The position numbers and the translations under genes were made by a program. From the NCBI GenBank assembly GCA_004352715.1, contig SCFE01000013.1:1621490-1685489 (forward strand): DNA of 64,000 nucleotides, in the 5' to 3' direction. The notes below the pieces were generated by a model that worked only from the letters and a program-made list of their open reading frames with translations, made no database searches and was not told where the DNA came from. The DNA is from Hofstenia miamia (taxonomy: Eukaryota; Xenacoelomorpha; Acoela). This document shows positions 11,549-22,612 of this stretch, one piece after another (the first letter of the stretch is position 1; each line of letters opens with the position of its first letter).

Positions 11549-11804
11549 GAATCATACACGTGGCGTACGCAGAGGGGACATGGTGGAATACCCCCCTGTC
11601 AGGTTTCCAAATTTGATTTTGACTGGATAAATAAAAAAAATGTTCTTAAAAATTGAAAAATTTAACATCTAGAATCGTTAAATGCATTTTTAGGGTCTAT
11701 GTTCTCAATATTTTCAAAATTTTTGCGGGGCTTCGCCCTGCGTTGAGTAATAGCAATGATGTCCACCCGTCAGAAAATCCTGCTTACGCGCCTGAATCCT
11801 ATAC
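11549..11804. mobile_element. Short non-autonomous DNA element with inverted ends (MITE)
   Basis: The left end at 11560 reads GTGGCGTACGCAGAGGGG. The right end, reverse-complemented from 11793, reads AGGCGCGTAAGCAGGA. The flanks GAATCATACAC (11549-11559) and GAATCCTATAC (11794-11804) agree at 9 of 11 positions and look like a target-site duplication of about 9-11 bp, as in Mutator-type insertions. The 234-bp inside has no coding potential. The superfamily is inferred only from flank length. Confidence 0.45.
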
Positions 11805-12299
11805 CATATTTTACATGATGACCATAATGTATTGACTAAATTTAAATATAGCTACTATGAATGGCTAACAAAGTTGGCCTTGCCATATATGACAGAGATA
11901 AACATCAGCACTGTTGTAAATACTTCCACCAATCATGACACAGTAGTTTAGATTATGTTTTCTATACGCACGCATCATTCAGAAATTTTCTACAGAAATT
12001 CGTAAAAGTTGATTAGTGACAAATCAAAGAATTGTATACAGATTTTACTCACTTGTGGAAAATCATATCATTGGCATACGCCATCTATGGGTTGATATTT
12101 GCTAATGCAAGTGCATAAAATTAGCTATAACTTTCACGCTGCATTCAGGATTAGTCTGAAAATTTAAAGGGATCTAAGTTAGAACAATACCTAGTTCGAG
12201 ATGTATCATAAATATCTTTCAAATATTTTTCAGACATCCTGCTGACGAGCAAACAGGCAGACAGATATAGAGAAAAACAAAAGGAATGCAAATACTTCT

Positions 12300-12584
12300 G
12301 TGGGGAGCAGGCCCATGGCTTGCATTTGAGATTTAGCGGGGCCATGGCCCCGCAAAGTATAATAAATTAATTATAGTTTCACACTTTTTCATTGAATTTT
12401 TAAATAGAATGGCATTAGTATTTTATATATTTCAACTAAAACATATTCACTCTAACTTATATACAAAATATTAGAATTAATACTCTGGAGTTTTGTATCT
12501 AGGATGCCAAAAGAAAGGGGCCCAACGGCCCAACAGGGGGTCATGGCCCCCTGGCGCTCCCCTAGCCACGGCCCTGGTGGGGAG
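12300..12584. mobile_element. hAT-type MITE with perfect 8-bp target-site duplication
   Basis: GTGGGGAG is present at 12300-12307 and again at 12577-12584. Between them the element begins CAGGCCCATGGCT and ends, on the opposite strand, CAGGGCCGTGGCT. hAT elements make 8-bp duplications and have ends that begin C/T-A-G-G-G. Just inside the left end is a perfect 18-bp palindrome (12336-12353, GCGGGGCCATGGCCCCGC), and near the right end a related GGGGGTCATGGCCCCC. The 269-bp body has no open frame. Confidence 0.82.
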
Positions 12585-12859
12585 GAGTTAACTAAAATTA
12601 TTATGAAATTTTTTAATAGTTTCAAATACTGAATTTGCTACTGAAAACCAATATACCTCAATTAGAATAATTTATAATAACTAGTGGAATTAATATGATA
12701 TTGCTTCAAATATATTTTTGTAAAATTTATTTAGTTTGCTATTGTAGAATCATGCCAACACTGATTTCGCTATAATTTTAGAGTTGCTTATCCATATCTC
12801 TGGGGATGTGAGAGGTATACTGTGTGACAGATCCCAAAATCTTCTCAACCTATTATGTT

Positions 12860-13992
12860 GTTAATTTACTAACTGAATTAATTGCGGCATTAGCATTCCT
12901 TAATGCTCAGACTAACAACAGCTTATTTAGATTGAGAGATTCAGATGACATACAGGGTCGAAACCCGACTCGAATCTATGTGCATTAGAAGATCTCTTTG
13001 GTGGTGGTGGTTCCAGCTTCTACTTGAACAGCATGATGTAAACCAGTTGTCGACTCAGTGCATGGAAGGTTACCTCAGTGAAAGTGTGTGTGTTAACTTA
13101 ATAATTTAGTGCATTGATTGTCCTTGTTATTACGGTTGTGTAAATAAAAGGAATGAATGCAACCCGCGATGCTTCAGCTTGTTATCTTGCTTTACATGTA
13201 GTAACCCTACATATATAATACATATTACCCTTTTATACATGTGAAAAATCAATGCAGTCGGCAATAAAGTTAATCCATAAGTCCATTGATAGTCCATGAA
13301 ATTACTAAACAGTAAATAAGTCATAAAAAAGGGCTTTACTTCTAACATGTAGAGTGTTTTAGATTGTAGGCTAGTTGTTCTAAAAGTAATAATCATAATC
13401 AGTGAGTAACAAATGATAGGAAAGCTATAACAGATAAAAATCCCTATACCTATTCATAACTTAAAAGCACATTGAGAAATCCACAGCTACCAGCTGCACC
13501 GCACTTTTGAAAGGCTGTAATGTGCTTGCTTTTCCAGAATACTGCTAAGTGTATTCAGGGACAACCGTAGGATTACTTGTATGCTTGAATGTTTAGCTTT
13601 CCATTTAACTATATAAGAACCTGACAAAATAACAAAGTAAATCCAGTAAAATTCGTTCATCAAATCATAAACTATTATTGCACATTTATACTCAATTTTG
13701 GTAAACAATTAAACAAACGGCTAGTACCTGTCTTTAATCGTTATTGACAATTTCCAAGCTTTTGTTCATCTGTGTTAATTACGCACGTCGTCATTAATTA
13801 GTGTATGTGACTTTGTCCTATTATTTTTGCCAAAGTACTGCTGGGCAAATTAATATAAAGTACTGCTTTAATAAATTTTTACAACTTATCAAAGTATAAT
13901 AAACATGTGTGTACAATGAATTATTAATACAAGTGAGTCTTATTATTTTCCATTCTTTCTCTCACCTTGACCACACATGTGATTATGCTACA
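12860..13992 (-). repeat. Inverted LTR copy of the same Gypsy family
   Basis: On the minus strand it starts TGTAGCATAATC at 13992, like the LTR start at 8932, and continues with GTGTGGTCAAGGTGAGAGAAA, TTGTACACACATG, GGTACTAGCC (13727), TGGAAAGCTAAACATT (13595), GCTTTCCTATCATTTG (13425) and AAGGACAATCAATGCACTAAAT near 13108. It ends after TTTCGACCCTGT (near 12960). No polypurine tract lies at its 5' side, so it is either a 5' LTR or a solo copy. The two frames of 73-88 residues that fall in it are not genes. Confidence 0.65.
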
Positions 13993-15073
13993 CTATGGAT
14001 TATGAACTTCAAATTTGTCGTTTTCATTGACTATAGCTATTCAGTTTTAATGTCACTGCTAAATTGTGAAATAAGTGTATTTGTGACAGTCTTGTACCTA
14101 GTTTATTGCAACCAACTTTGATCTTCAGTCAAAACTAAATGTGCAGAAATTGTGAATTGGTCATAGATTTGTCAGTGACAACATCAGCTTGCATTGGATG
14201 AGGAAGTTCTCTAGCAATAAGTCCTTCATTGTTATGTCAGTAGATCAATTTCTTAAGGACTTAGACTTGAAGAATACTAAGCAGAACAGTGCTCTCAGCA
14301 TACATCTATGATACAGTTACTAAAGCTAATGAAAAGAAGTACTTTGCATTTGTACAGGATGCTCAATACAAAAGAGTTAAAGGTCATAACTGTGGACTGA
14401 AATTTTGAACCACCCTCTGCCAATCCTACTAAGAGAAGATCACAGAGATCATTGAAAAATTCAGAACAGACATTACTTTATTGNTATAATAAACATGTGT
14501 GTACAATGAATTATTAATACAAGTGAGTCTTATTATTTTCCATTCTTTCTCTCACCTTGACCACACATGTGATTATGCTACACTATGGATTATGAACTTC
14601 AAATTTGTCGTTTTCATTGACTATAGCTATTCAGTTTTAATGTCACTGCTAAATTGTGAAATAAGTGTATTTGTGACAGTCTTGTACCTAGTTTATTGCA
14701 ACCAACTTTGATCTTCAGTCAAAACTAAATGTGCAGAAATTGTGAATTGGTCATAGATTTGTCAGTGACAACATCAGCTTGCATTGGATGAGGAAGTTCT
14801 CTAGCAATAAGTCCTTCATTGTTATGTCAGTAGATCAATTTCTTAAGGACTTAGACTTGAAGAATACTAAGCAGAACAGTGCTCTCAGCATACATCTATG
14901 ATACAGTTACTAAAGCTAATGAAAAGAAGTACTTTGCATTTGTACAGGATGCTCAATACAAAAGAGTTAAAGGTCATAACTGTGGACTGAAATTTTGAAC
15001 CACCCTCTGCCAATCCTACTAAGAGAAGATCACAGAGATCATTGAAAAATTCAGAACAGACATTACTTTATTG
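13895..15073. repeat. Exact tandem duplication of 589 bp joined by one N
   Basis: Bases 13895-14483 and 14485-15073 are identical as far as I can read, with a single N at 14484 as the only separator. Each copy contains the start of the inverted LTR and a piece of RT remnant. An exact copy joined by one N, in sequence this decayed, is what results when two overlapping contigs are abutted without merging. Treat the second copy as a likely artefact. Confidence 0.9.
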
Positions 15074-15250
15074 AAAATTCCAAATAAGTTTTCACAATTT
15101 GATTTCAAAATTAAAAATATTGCAAAATGCTATTTTAAATGTTACTATGATAATAGCTTATTGTTTGTTAACAGAAAAATCAAGTACGGTCAAATCTCCC
15201 TAATATGTCATCATGCTACTGTGCCAATCTTCCTATTGTGCCAAGTTTCC
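14897..15250 (+). pseudogene. Gypsy RT remnant (second element fragment)
   Basis: In one frame the text reads KYFAFVQDAQYKRVKG, then CGLKF and, after a TGA, EKITEIIEKF. This follows the Gypsy RT pattern of KTAF..dG.Y......FGL.....F.....I. The same sequence is present 590 bases earlier (14307-14483) because of the duplication. It lies on the plus strand ahead of an integrase remnant at 15722, in proper Pol order. Similarity is weak, and several stops are present. Confidence 0.4.
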
Positions 15251-15721
15251 TCAATCCCAATAATAATAAACCTGTTGTTACAAACTCTCATTACTATGTT
15301 GCTCTTGCTACTATGCCACTTACGCTCAGTGCTTACAGGTGGCATAGTAGTGAGATTTGACTGTATTCCTATCCCCACATACTATATGTAAGACATATTT
15401 TAAAAAGCAGAAAATGAGCCAATTTGGTGCATTACAAAAGAGCTGATACCTAGCACTTGATGCATGCGCAATGTGGTACATAATACTGTAACTGATGTAA
15501 AAAATAAAAAAATATAGTTGATACCTAAAATCACTTCCTGAACCAGTAAACATTACTTGAAAAAATGAATTCTGAATGGCTTAATGAAATTACTCATGTC
15601 AGTATTGAGCATTTATCTCAAGACAACTTGCCACATTTGTAGCCATATCATCAACCACTAATAAATAAGTCAGCCAGTGCCTGAGGAAGCACTGTCAATA
15701 AAAAGTATGTTATCTTTATAG

Positions 15722-16060
15722 ATAATCACTGATTGAGGAGTACAAGATGTTGGTAACTTCTTAAAAGAACTAATGATATTAAATAAGCAGTACATGAAAT
15801 GAAAACTCCCTACCATCTGCAGGGATGTGCTAGTGCTGAGCTCTCAAATAATGTACCTATTAAACTTCTATGCATTCAAACTCATGATTAGGAGACAGCA
15901 AATGGCACAAAACAATCAACAATATCAACCGCATATAATGAAATGTATCAGGTTATTTTGTACAATGTTTTGCTGGAGGCAATATAAGTGAATGACAACT
16001 ATATGAAAAGGCTAAAAGATGTGTTCACAAAAATCCATAAAGTCTGAAATAAGACAAGTT
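15722..16060 (+). pseudogene. Gypsy integrase remnant (second element fragment)
   Basis: The text IITD, a TGA, then GVQ and FLKELMILN matches the integrase block with the second catalytic D (family S-D-x-G-x-Q-F). It is followed, after a frame change, by YHLQGCASAELSNNVPIKLL, which matches the YHP..N...E..N...... block with the catalytic E. About 60 more degraded codons follow. With the RT piece at 14897 this is a second, more decayed Gypsy pol on the plus strand. Confidence 0.5.
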
Positions 16061-16870
16061 TGTACTTCTGTGCATTATCACAAAAGTGTGCTAGTTATAT
16101 AATTACAGTGGAATAAATATTGAAATCTCTTAGTATTATTAGCTCAACTATTTGTATTATGTCTAAGCAATTGTTGGAATATGAGTGCCTCACATGAATT
16201 CATAATGAAGCTATGCATCCTCATTTCATCACTTCTCACAGAATCAGGTTTATATTCAAAAGATCTTTGTCACTGCAGAAAACAGGATACTTGAAATGTC
16301 TATTAAGTAGAACAAGCAAATGAGAACTTTTCATGATGATGTATGTGGGCAATCACACAAACACCCAAAAGTAAATACTATCATAAGCTATGGTAGTCAT
16401 ATGAAAGAATGCCTGACTTCTGATTCCTTCCAAACCACAACACACAAATGTTTGAGTGATAAACTGTGATTAGAGAGCATTCAGAAGTGATTCTTTACAA
16501 TAAAAAAACTGTAAATTTTGATAATTATAAATTAAACCTACTGATTATATATTTTATTAAGAAAGATGAGATAACAGATAAAGACTCAATTCAAAACTTT
16601 GTCATTCACTGAAGATGGCAAAGACAGAGCATTAAAAGCTATCCATCATTATGTCTCACTATCATAAAACAAAATACTTTGGCTTTTAATAATCTTGGAG
16701 GCTATAACAAAATGCTTATGTTGTAAAGAAACTTTGAATTTAATGCACTTTGCTAATCTGCTAGTGAAGACAATTAGCCTGGCATATATAAATATATATA
16801 AAATAAAACTTCCTATGTAATGAAAACAATTGAATACTATCTGAAGAAAAGAAAAGAAATAATTTTGTGC
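16061..16870. other. Decayed sequence, no recognisable feature
   Basis: AT-rich, with short broken frames on both strands. It may still be Gypsy-derived, but I see no motif. Confidence 0.5.
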
Positions 16871-17559
16871 CACAGGCCCTAATCCACAGCATCCCTAGGT
16901 CAACTGCTCACATATTGCTTTGTTGCTGAAAATGTTGTTGATCATTTTTTGCACTTTGTTTGAAGCAGAACCTAGTCCAAATGGAAGGCGATTCCATCGC
17001 ATTCTGCCAATGGATTATTGAAAGTACAGAGCCAGGAAAACTTATAATTACAAGGTATATGCCAATAGCAGTTGGAGAGGTCGATATCTGTAAAATACTT
17101 TTTTATTGTTGTAGAATGCTCGCATTCATGCCAGTCCCAGTGGTTAATGTGGTTAACGTTTAACCACAATACAATAGCCATGCTATTTATCCAATCAGTT
17201 GGTTCCATAACCTCAGAAATTATTTCGTTTTCAATCAATAGGTGTAACTTGGCCTTTAGCTTTGGCAGTATACTTAGTGGTACACTCCTTGGTGGGTGTA
17301 TGATTGATTGCGCATGTTTTCCATTCCATGTGGTACTTTGAATTTTTGCACCAAATCCTTTAAAAATGACTTCATTCTTTTTTAAAATTCTGTCTTTCCA
17401 TTTCTTACGATCCACCTGTCCGGAAACTGTGTTTAGTTCCCAATCTTCAGCATTTTGGATGATTGCCGAAAAGCCGACTTCTGTTTGTGTGCTATTTGAT
17501 GTATTTCTTTGGAATCTCCCTTGACAAAGTTTACTTTTAGTATGCCTGCAATTAAGCAC
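16871..17559 (-). pseudogene. Gypsy (K02A2.6-type) protease-RT remnant
   Basis: The minus-strand frame at 17559-16972 holds the linker and N-terminal RT: HPPRSVPLSILPKLKAKL, then LIENEIISEV, then YFTDIDLSNCYWHIP, where D and Y-W are the first catalytic RT block. A single frame change near 17000 leads to the next block, RWNRLPFGLGSASNKVQKM, which runs to a TAG near 16876. The YxDD block is missing, so the copy is truncated at its 3' side. Vertebrate and invertebrate genomes carry many relatives labelled K02A2.6-like. It is a different lineage from the element at 840-8694. Confidence 0.82.
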
Positions 17560-17817
17560 ACATCAACTCCTAATATCGGTTTGAGATTTTTTCAAACAAC
17601 TATAAATTTGGTCATCCACACTTGACTTTCTGCGCTTAATGTTACTAGATAGCTGAAGCTGAATTCACCATAGGCAGGAACATTTTCTCCTCCATAACCA
17701 GTCAACATTGACTTTCTTATTTTATGTTTTCAAACATGGCACCTTCATTTAAATTTCAACTTTTCCCAATTTCAAGTGAGTTGAAAGATCTAAGTGTTTA
17801 GAGGGTCCTTCCATCCG
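17560..17817 (-). pseudogene. Degraded gag-pol junction of the minus-strand Gypsy element
   Basis: The region between the zinc-knuckle frame and the RT frame should hold the protease. Only short fragments remain readable, and I find no intact D-T/S-G motif. Confidence 0.4.
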
Positions 17818-18413
17818 CTACGAATGACATTTTTGTCGAATTGAGTTGCATTTATATTCGGATTCATTTAATTTGTTATCTTGATCTTCCTCAACACTGG
17901 CTTTGGTGAAGTGTGCGTGGCATTTAATTGCAAAGTGATTTGGACCTAAGCATTTTAAGCACTGTTTTCCAAATGCTGGACATTGGCGTGAAAGTTGATC
18001 TCGACCACATTGTCTGCAGTTTCTAGCCATCACTTTGTTGCCTTGATAGTTATTCCGTTTCTGCCTGCGCATCATTGTATCTACTTCAATTTTGGGTGAT
18101 AGTCTTTTTCGTCCAATATCTGAAGTATTGTCATTTGATATGATAGCTTCGTCATTAAGAGATCTTAGTTGACAGGCAGCCTGCTCAAATGATCTGCATA
18201 TGCGAATTGTTTTATCCAAATCAATTGTTTCACCTCTCAGAAGTTTTTCCTGTAGCCTTCATCCCTTGAGCTCAAAATTATCCTATCTCTAATAAGACTT
18301 TCCTCCAAGTTACGAAAATTGCAGTGACGTGCTTTTGTATGCAACATGTTTACAAATTGATCAATTGTTAGACAACTTCGGGGAGTGATGTAGAAAACAT
18401 ACCTTTCAAAACT
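17818..18413 (-). pseudogene. Minus-strand Gypsy: gag C-terminal half with two zinc knuckles
   Basis: The frame at 18219-17818 contains a helix (DKTIRICRSFEQAACQLR) and then CRQCGRDQLSRQCPAFGKQ (first knuckle, with its usual H changed) followed by CLKCLGPNHFAIKC (intact C-x2-C-x4-H-x4-C). This double knuckle with PA.G between is characteristic of K02A2.6-type gag. The part between 18220 and 18413 carries the same protein in other frames (a block ending in LQEKLLRGE). Nucleic-acid binding of Gag is the family role. Confidence 0.82.
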
Positions 18414-18698
18414 TCATTCACGTCTGAAGTATTTGTCAAATTTTTGAACAACAGTTTCAAACTTCTTTTGATTTTCTGTGGGTATCCAAGAAAAATTCTC
18501 AAAAATTACATTCGACTGTTCACCTATGCATCGTAAAATGATAGTGATTTTCACATTGTCTGGTTTTGTGTCCATCTCTGTAGCTTGTAGGAACTGCTCA
18601 AATGAATTCAGCCATCTTCGCCATGCATATGTGATGTTGTGGCAGTCGACGTCAAAGGGATTGGGTGTTAGAAGTTCCATAGCTACCTCTGTCATCAT
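18414..18698 (-). pseudogene. Minus-strand Gypsy: gag N-terminal half
   Basis: The frame starts with MMTEVAMELLTPNPFDVD and continues with WRRWLNSFEQFL, then DNVKITIILRCIGEQSNVIFENF, then VVQKFDKYF. This is the usual opening of K02A2.6-type gag (P..F......W..W...F..F). A stop follows the last block, where the intact protein would go on. No LTR is recognised upstream (above 18700). Confidence 0.8.
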
Positions 18699-19289
18699 GT
18701 AAAGATTGCAATGTAATATAAGAAACTATGATATTTAAGTTACAAGAATAATGTGTTATTATGCTAAAATTAACACCGTATTTATAACGTACCTTAGGCA
18801 GGGAATCCGTGTGCTGTTTCCTACATTCACATCACTGTACCAACGCTTCGTGCCTTCTGTTACTGATGGTGTATACCATAACGTGTTACTCATGTACTTA
18901 TGGTTTCAATTATCTTTTTGACCTGTTGTGCTGTTTTCGGTCCGTTTTTTGCATTACATAATGCATTCTTACAGTTGAAAGTACGTGTACTGAACGCATA
19001 CGCGTTTGATTTATCGGATCAAAACTAAAAATCATAGTTGATTTAAAGTCTCAAACCAAAAAATCAAGACTAATCACCCAATGCTTTTAATGCTGCAAAT
19101 TTCAATAACGTCTTTTGTTTGAATATTGATAAACCTATGTACATAATTATTCCATGATATATTATAATAATTAACAGTTGGTCGGTTAAAAAGAGCAATA
19201 CAAGGGTTTAGACTTCGTGGAGTCTGCCGAGATCCCAATTGGTTTAAAGAATATTTAATTTAAGCAATTATCTATTTGATATATATATA
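18699..19289. other. AT-rich spacer with no recognised feature
   Basis: It might include the 5' LTR of the minus-strand Gypsy element, but no terminal repeat partner is present in the window to test that. Confidence 0.4.
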
Positions 19290-19504
19290 NNNNNNNNNNN
19301 NNNNNNNNNNNNNNNNNNNNNNNNNNNNNNNNNNNNNNNNNNNNNNNNNNNNNNNNNNNNNNNNNNNNNNNNNNNNNNNNNNNNNNNNNNNNNNNNNNNN
19401 NNNNNNNNNNNNNNNNNNNNNNNNNNNNNNNNNNNNNNNNNNNNNNNNNNNNNNNNNNNNNNNNNNNNNNNNNNNNNNNNNNNNNNNTATATATATATAT
19501 ATAT
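19282..19504. repeat. Assembly gap inside an (AT)n microsatellite
   Basis: Ns occupy 19290-19487 and are flanked on both sides by ATATAT. The gap is a failure to sequence through the repeat. Frames that cross it are meaningless. Confidence 0.95.
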
Positions 19505-20104
19505 TGGGTAGGCATACATGGTAGACCCGAATCATTTCGAAAAATGTACTTGAGATGCCCCTACTAGCATATTTGCCAATTTTTCAGCCAATCAGAATTG
19601 AGTAGATAATACCTCTTAAACTAATGCAGATATGAAATAGCTGATAATACTATCCACTTGGATTCAAAAAATTTCCTTTTTAGACGATAAATAATTTTCA
19701 ACTCAAAACTCTCTTAAATTGATTGTACTACGTATTAAGATACAAAATAGAAGCTATAGAGATATCATGGTACACAAGACGAAACAATTAAGAAAACAGA
19801 ACAGACATATTCGCAGTATGAAAGATGTTTACGGGCAATCATCACAAATCACTTTCTCTGAAGAATGGTGTAGGCATTGCATTCAGACTAAAAATACTTT
19901 GTCTTCCTGTCACTATGACGTGAACAACGGACACATCTTCGCCTAACATAATGGTTTGGCTTCGGTTTTGAAATACAAACGCCAACTGACTGCATGGTAT
20001 GTCTGATTTCCTTATTCAATGTTAGAATCTTTGCTCATTCAGTTATAAGTGGCATACTCATGGCATAAACCAACATTTTTTGAATTTATTATGTGTAAAG
20101 TTTC
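19505..20104. other. Spacer, possible piggyBac 3' remains
   Basis: A 75-codon plus-strand frame (19719-19946) is open, but on the minus strand this is where the cysteine-rich end of the piggyBac transposase would fall. I cannot read that domain clearly, so neither is called. Confidence 0.3.
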
Positions 20105-21235
20105 CACCATCCAAGTTAGCAATTTTCAATGAGCAACAACTGCAACATCTATCAAATTCATGAAGAAACTGTACGGTCAACCGCGACACTTCCACTGACA
20201 GGTACGAACAAGCTTGTCGAAGTTATTGACAGTAGACTTAGTCTCATTATAAAATTGAATAATCTCGGGCTTTTTATTATTATTGTGTGTAGGGTTGGTG
20301 TGCATCGTTGATAGAAGCAGAACGCATTTACACCTGTCAAAATAGGAGCACTAAATGTTATTTGATGAACAGTAATAAATAGAGTCACCCTGATGACGTC
20401 CCACTTTTATCGTACAATCGCCTCTGAAACTGTCTCACCTGCATCTCGTTGTTCTTGAATAAGTGCTCTTGCATCAACATAAACAACACACTTCAAGGGA
20501 AATGTATTCTCAGAGTCTGCAATCCGGAAGACCTTGATTCCAATCTTACCAGGATTCGTTGATATGTACTGTTTGAAGCAAACCCGGCCATGGAATTCTA
20601 CCAGTTGTTCGTCAATGCGGAGGTATGGGGCGGTAATTTCTGCTAAGATTAGCATTCAGTCGCTCAATGATGCATCTTACTGGCACTAGTGGATTATTGT
20701 GATCTCTTCGAAGTACATCATCAAATCGGAGCGCTCTTTTGATTTGTTTGAAGCGATTGAAGCTCATTATAGCTCGGAAAATACTATGATTTTCGAAAAT
20801 ACTCCAGAGCTCTTCAGCATCATGGTGTAATTGTGTTATGTCTTACCTGCAATCATATGAAGCCTAACAAAAGATCCATTTTTTTCTTGAAACATTCTTC
20901 CAATGTGTATTATTTTCTCTTACCATGCGACGTCCTTTCAAATTGGTTTTGCAACAGCTGCATCCATGATGTCACCAAAGTAAGATTAGAATGCATTCGA
21001 ACAAGGACTAGGATGAAAACCTGGATTAAGACGAGCAACAGCATTGCAAACAATTTGACCCGGTTGTTTACCAGCTGTAGAGGCAACACATACATCCCAA
21101 ATGCTGCCATCAGATGAAGTATGTACAGCGGAAAATTAGCAGAAGAAGTATCCTCGTCGTCGGGGTCACTGCTGTGCAAATGATCTAGGAGGTAATCGCC
21201 CAGCTCTTGATCACTTGCAGCATTACCCTTGTTAA
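20105..21235 (-). pseudogene. piggyBac transposase remnant (internally deleted)
   Basis: Four parts are read in order on the minus strand. An acidic N-terminal part (SDPDDEDTSS) lies at 21179-20910. ELWSIFENHSIFRAIMSFNRF followed by LRFDD lies at about 20820-20720. LRIDEQLVEFHGRVCFKQY followed by GIKVFRIADSE, which carries the first catalytic aspartate in DEQL, lies at 20650-20407. A C-terminal block KPEIIQFYNETKSTVNNFDKLVR, carrying the last catalytic aspartate, lies at 20275-20200. The stretch that should hold the middle catalytic D is missing between 20406 and 20276, and there are frameshifts (near 20650) and stops. The enzyme cuts and pastes DNA at TTAA. This copy cannot work. Confidence 0.85.
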
Positions 21236-21406
21236 ATTTGTATTTGTATTCGAGTTTTGAATTTTATTTGTTGAGAATATAAATTATGGACAAAATATAT
21301 CATAAAAATACAAAAATCCAAATAAGAGCCCCCCTTGTAACTTGCTTAGGAGTACAGCCCTGGTTAAGTGTGACGTTTACTCTGAAAATATAATCTAATA
21401 ATGCCC

Positions 21407-22156
21407 TTAACCCTTAAATACTCAACATATTTGACAAATGTAACAACCCAACAGGGTCTAAATTGGACTCATATAAAATCAATGTATAAAATATATTTTT
21501 GAGTTGCACTTGGATGTATTGTTAAGGATTAATACAATTGAAGCATTTGACACTCTTTCGACATTGCAGTGCGCTTGGACTCCAAAGAATTACATTTCCA
21601 GCTGTTTTGTTTTGAAACACCAAAATTCTTCTTGCTCAAAGTGAATGACGCTGTGATGTTTTGCTAAGTCTTTTTGGTCACGAAGCAAAAATGAAAAATA
21701 AAAGGGCACATTTTCTGAAGTAATCTGTGTGAAAAATGAAAGGGTTTTTACAATTAACCAAGAGAAAAGGTCCTTTGATCATACAGTGGACATTTATTAT
21801 GTCCATAAATTGATAGAAAGAGTATCTAAAGCATGTGTAATTCAATATTTACTAAATGTGTTATATTACCAAGATTCTTCTTTGCCTTTGTCAGAGTCAA
21901 CAGGTTTATCTTTTCATCATCACAGACAGTTGTCCCAAATGTATTGAAAGTACAATTACATTTTTTATTCTTTGAGATCTCAAAAAGAGAACTGCAAAAA
22001 TTAAGAAATTTCAATTAAAAATCTGTACATTTGCAAAGAGACATATTCCGGTAAAACGTTACTAAATCTTATTGAATAATCTTTAGACTTTTAGCTGCAG
22101 TGTTTAAAATTGTGGCTGGGGTCTGAAATGAACCCCACTTGGGTATTTATGGTTGA
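21407..22156. mobile_element. piggyBac-type non-autonomous element
   Basis: TTAA at 21407-21410 is followed by CCCTTAAATACTCAAC. The other end, read on the minus strand from 22152, is CCATAAATACCCAAGTGGGG and is flanked by TTGA (22153-22156), a one-base change from TTAA. Both ends continue with a block resembling GGGTCT..ATT..GAC. TTAA flanks and CCC-started ends are piggyBac hallmarks. The 742-bp body has no long frame except chance ones. It lies next to the piggyBac transposase remnant but in AT-rich sequence of its own. Confidence 0.6.
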
Positions 22157-22454
22157 AAGGCACAGTGGGAATGCTTACTAGCAGTTCTATACGTTCTAAA
22201 TTATTACTATAACGATTCATTTGCAATACTTAACGGTGAACGTTAAATGGAGAGTTACAATTAAATTTGGTGTTATTGTTTAGATACTTAAATCCTTAGA
22301 ACTCTGATTTACAGAATTTATACCACTGAATCGACTTTCAATGTTCAATGGTGCTTACGTTAGCCAATTGTATTGATTCTAAGAAATGGCATAATGTGAT
22401 CTACTAACTTTTTTGTACAACTGTAATTATGGTAATTGTCATGAGCTTTTGCAG

Positions 22455-22612
22455 CTGGAGATTTGAGAAACTCTCAGAAGAGCAGGCCGGATATACATTT
22501 CAAAGTGATCGGTTTTGACAGTTGTAGTAAAATTATGGGTGACCGCATCCGGTATGTGACTAGTCCGGTGGTCAGTACCAACCAGCTTCCATCTCTGGTG
22601 TCGCTGTACTAG
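22455..22612 (+). CDS. Terminal coding exon of an unidentified gene
   Basis: A good acceptor (GAGCTTTTGCAG at 22443-22454) opens into a 52-codon frame much richer in G+C than its surroundings. It reads GDLRNSQKSRPDIHFKVIG, then GDRIRYVTSPVVSTNQLPSL, and ends VSLY, TAG (22610-22612). The codon at the junction is split after its first base. The same frame stays open beyond the TAG to 22774 with a serine-, proline- and asparagine-rich text (SMSPIQPPPHSSSFF). The stop may therefore be a recent nonsense change, an error, or a real end followed by conserved sequence. I do not recognise the protein; the composition past the stop would suit a transcription-factor tail. No upstream exon was found in the transposon-rich DNA to the left. 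Confidence 0.5.

Noticed and set aside
13909-14711. Two identical 70-codon ORFs (13909-14121, 14499-14711)
   Set aside because: They are the same chance frame in the duplicated 589-bp block.
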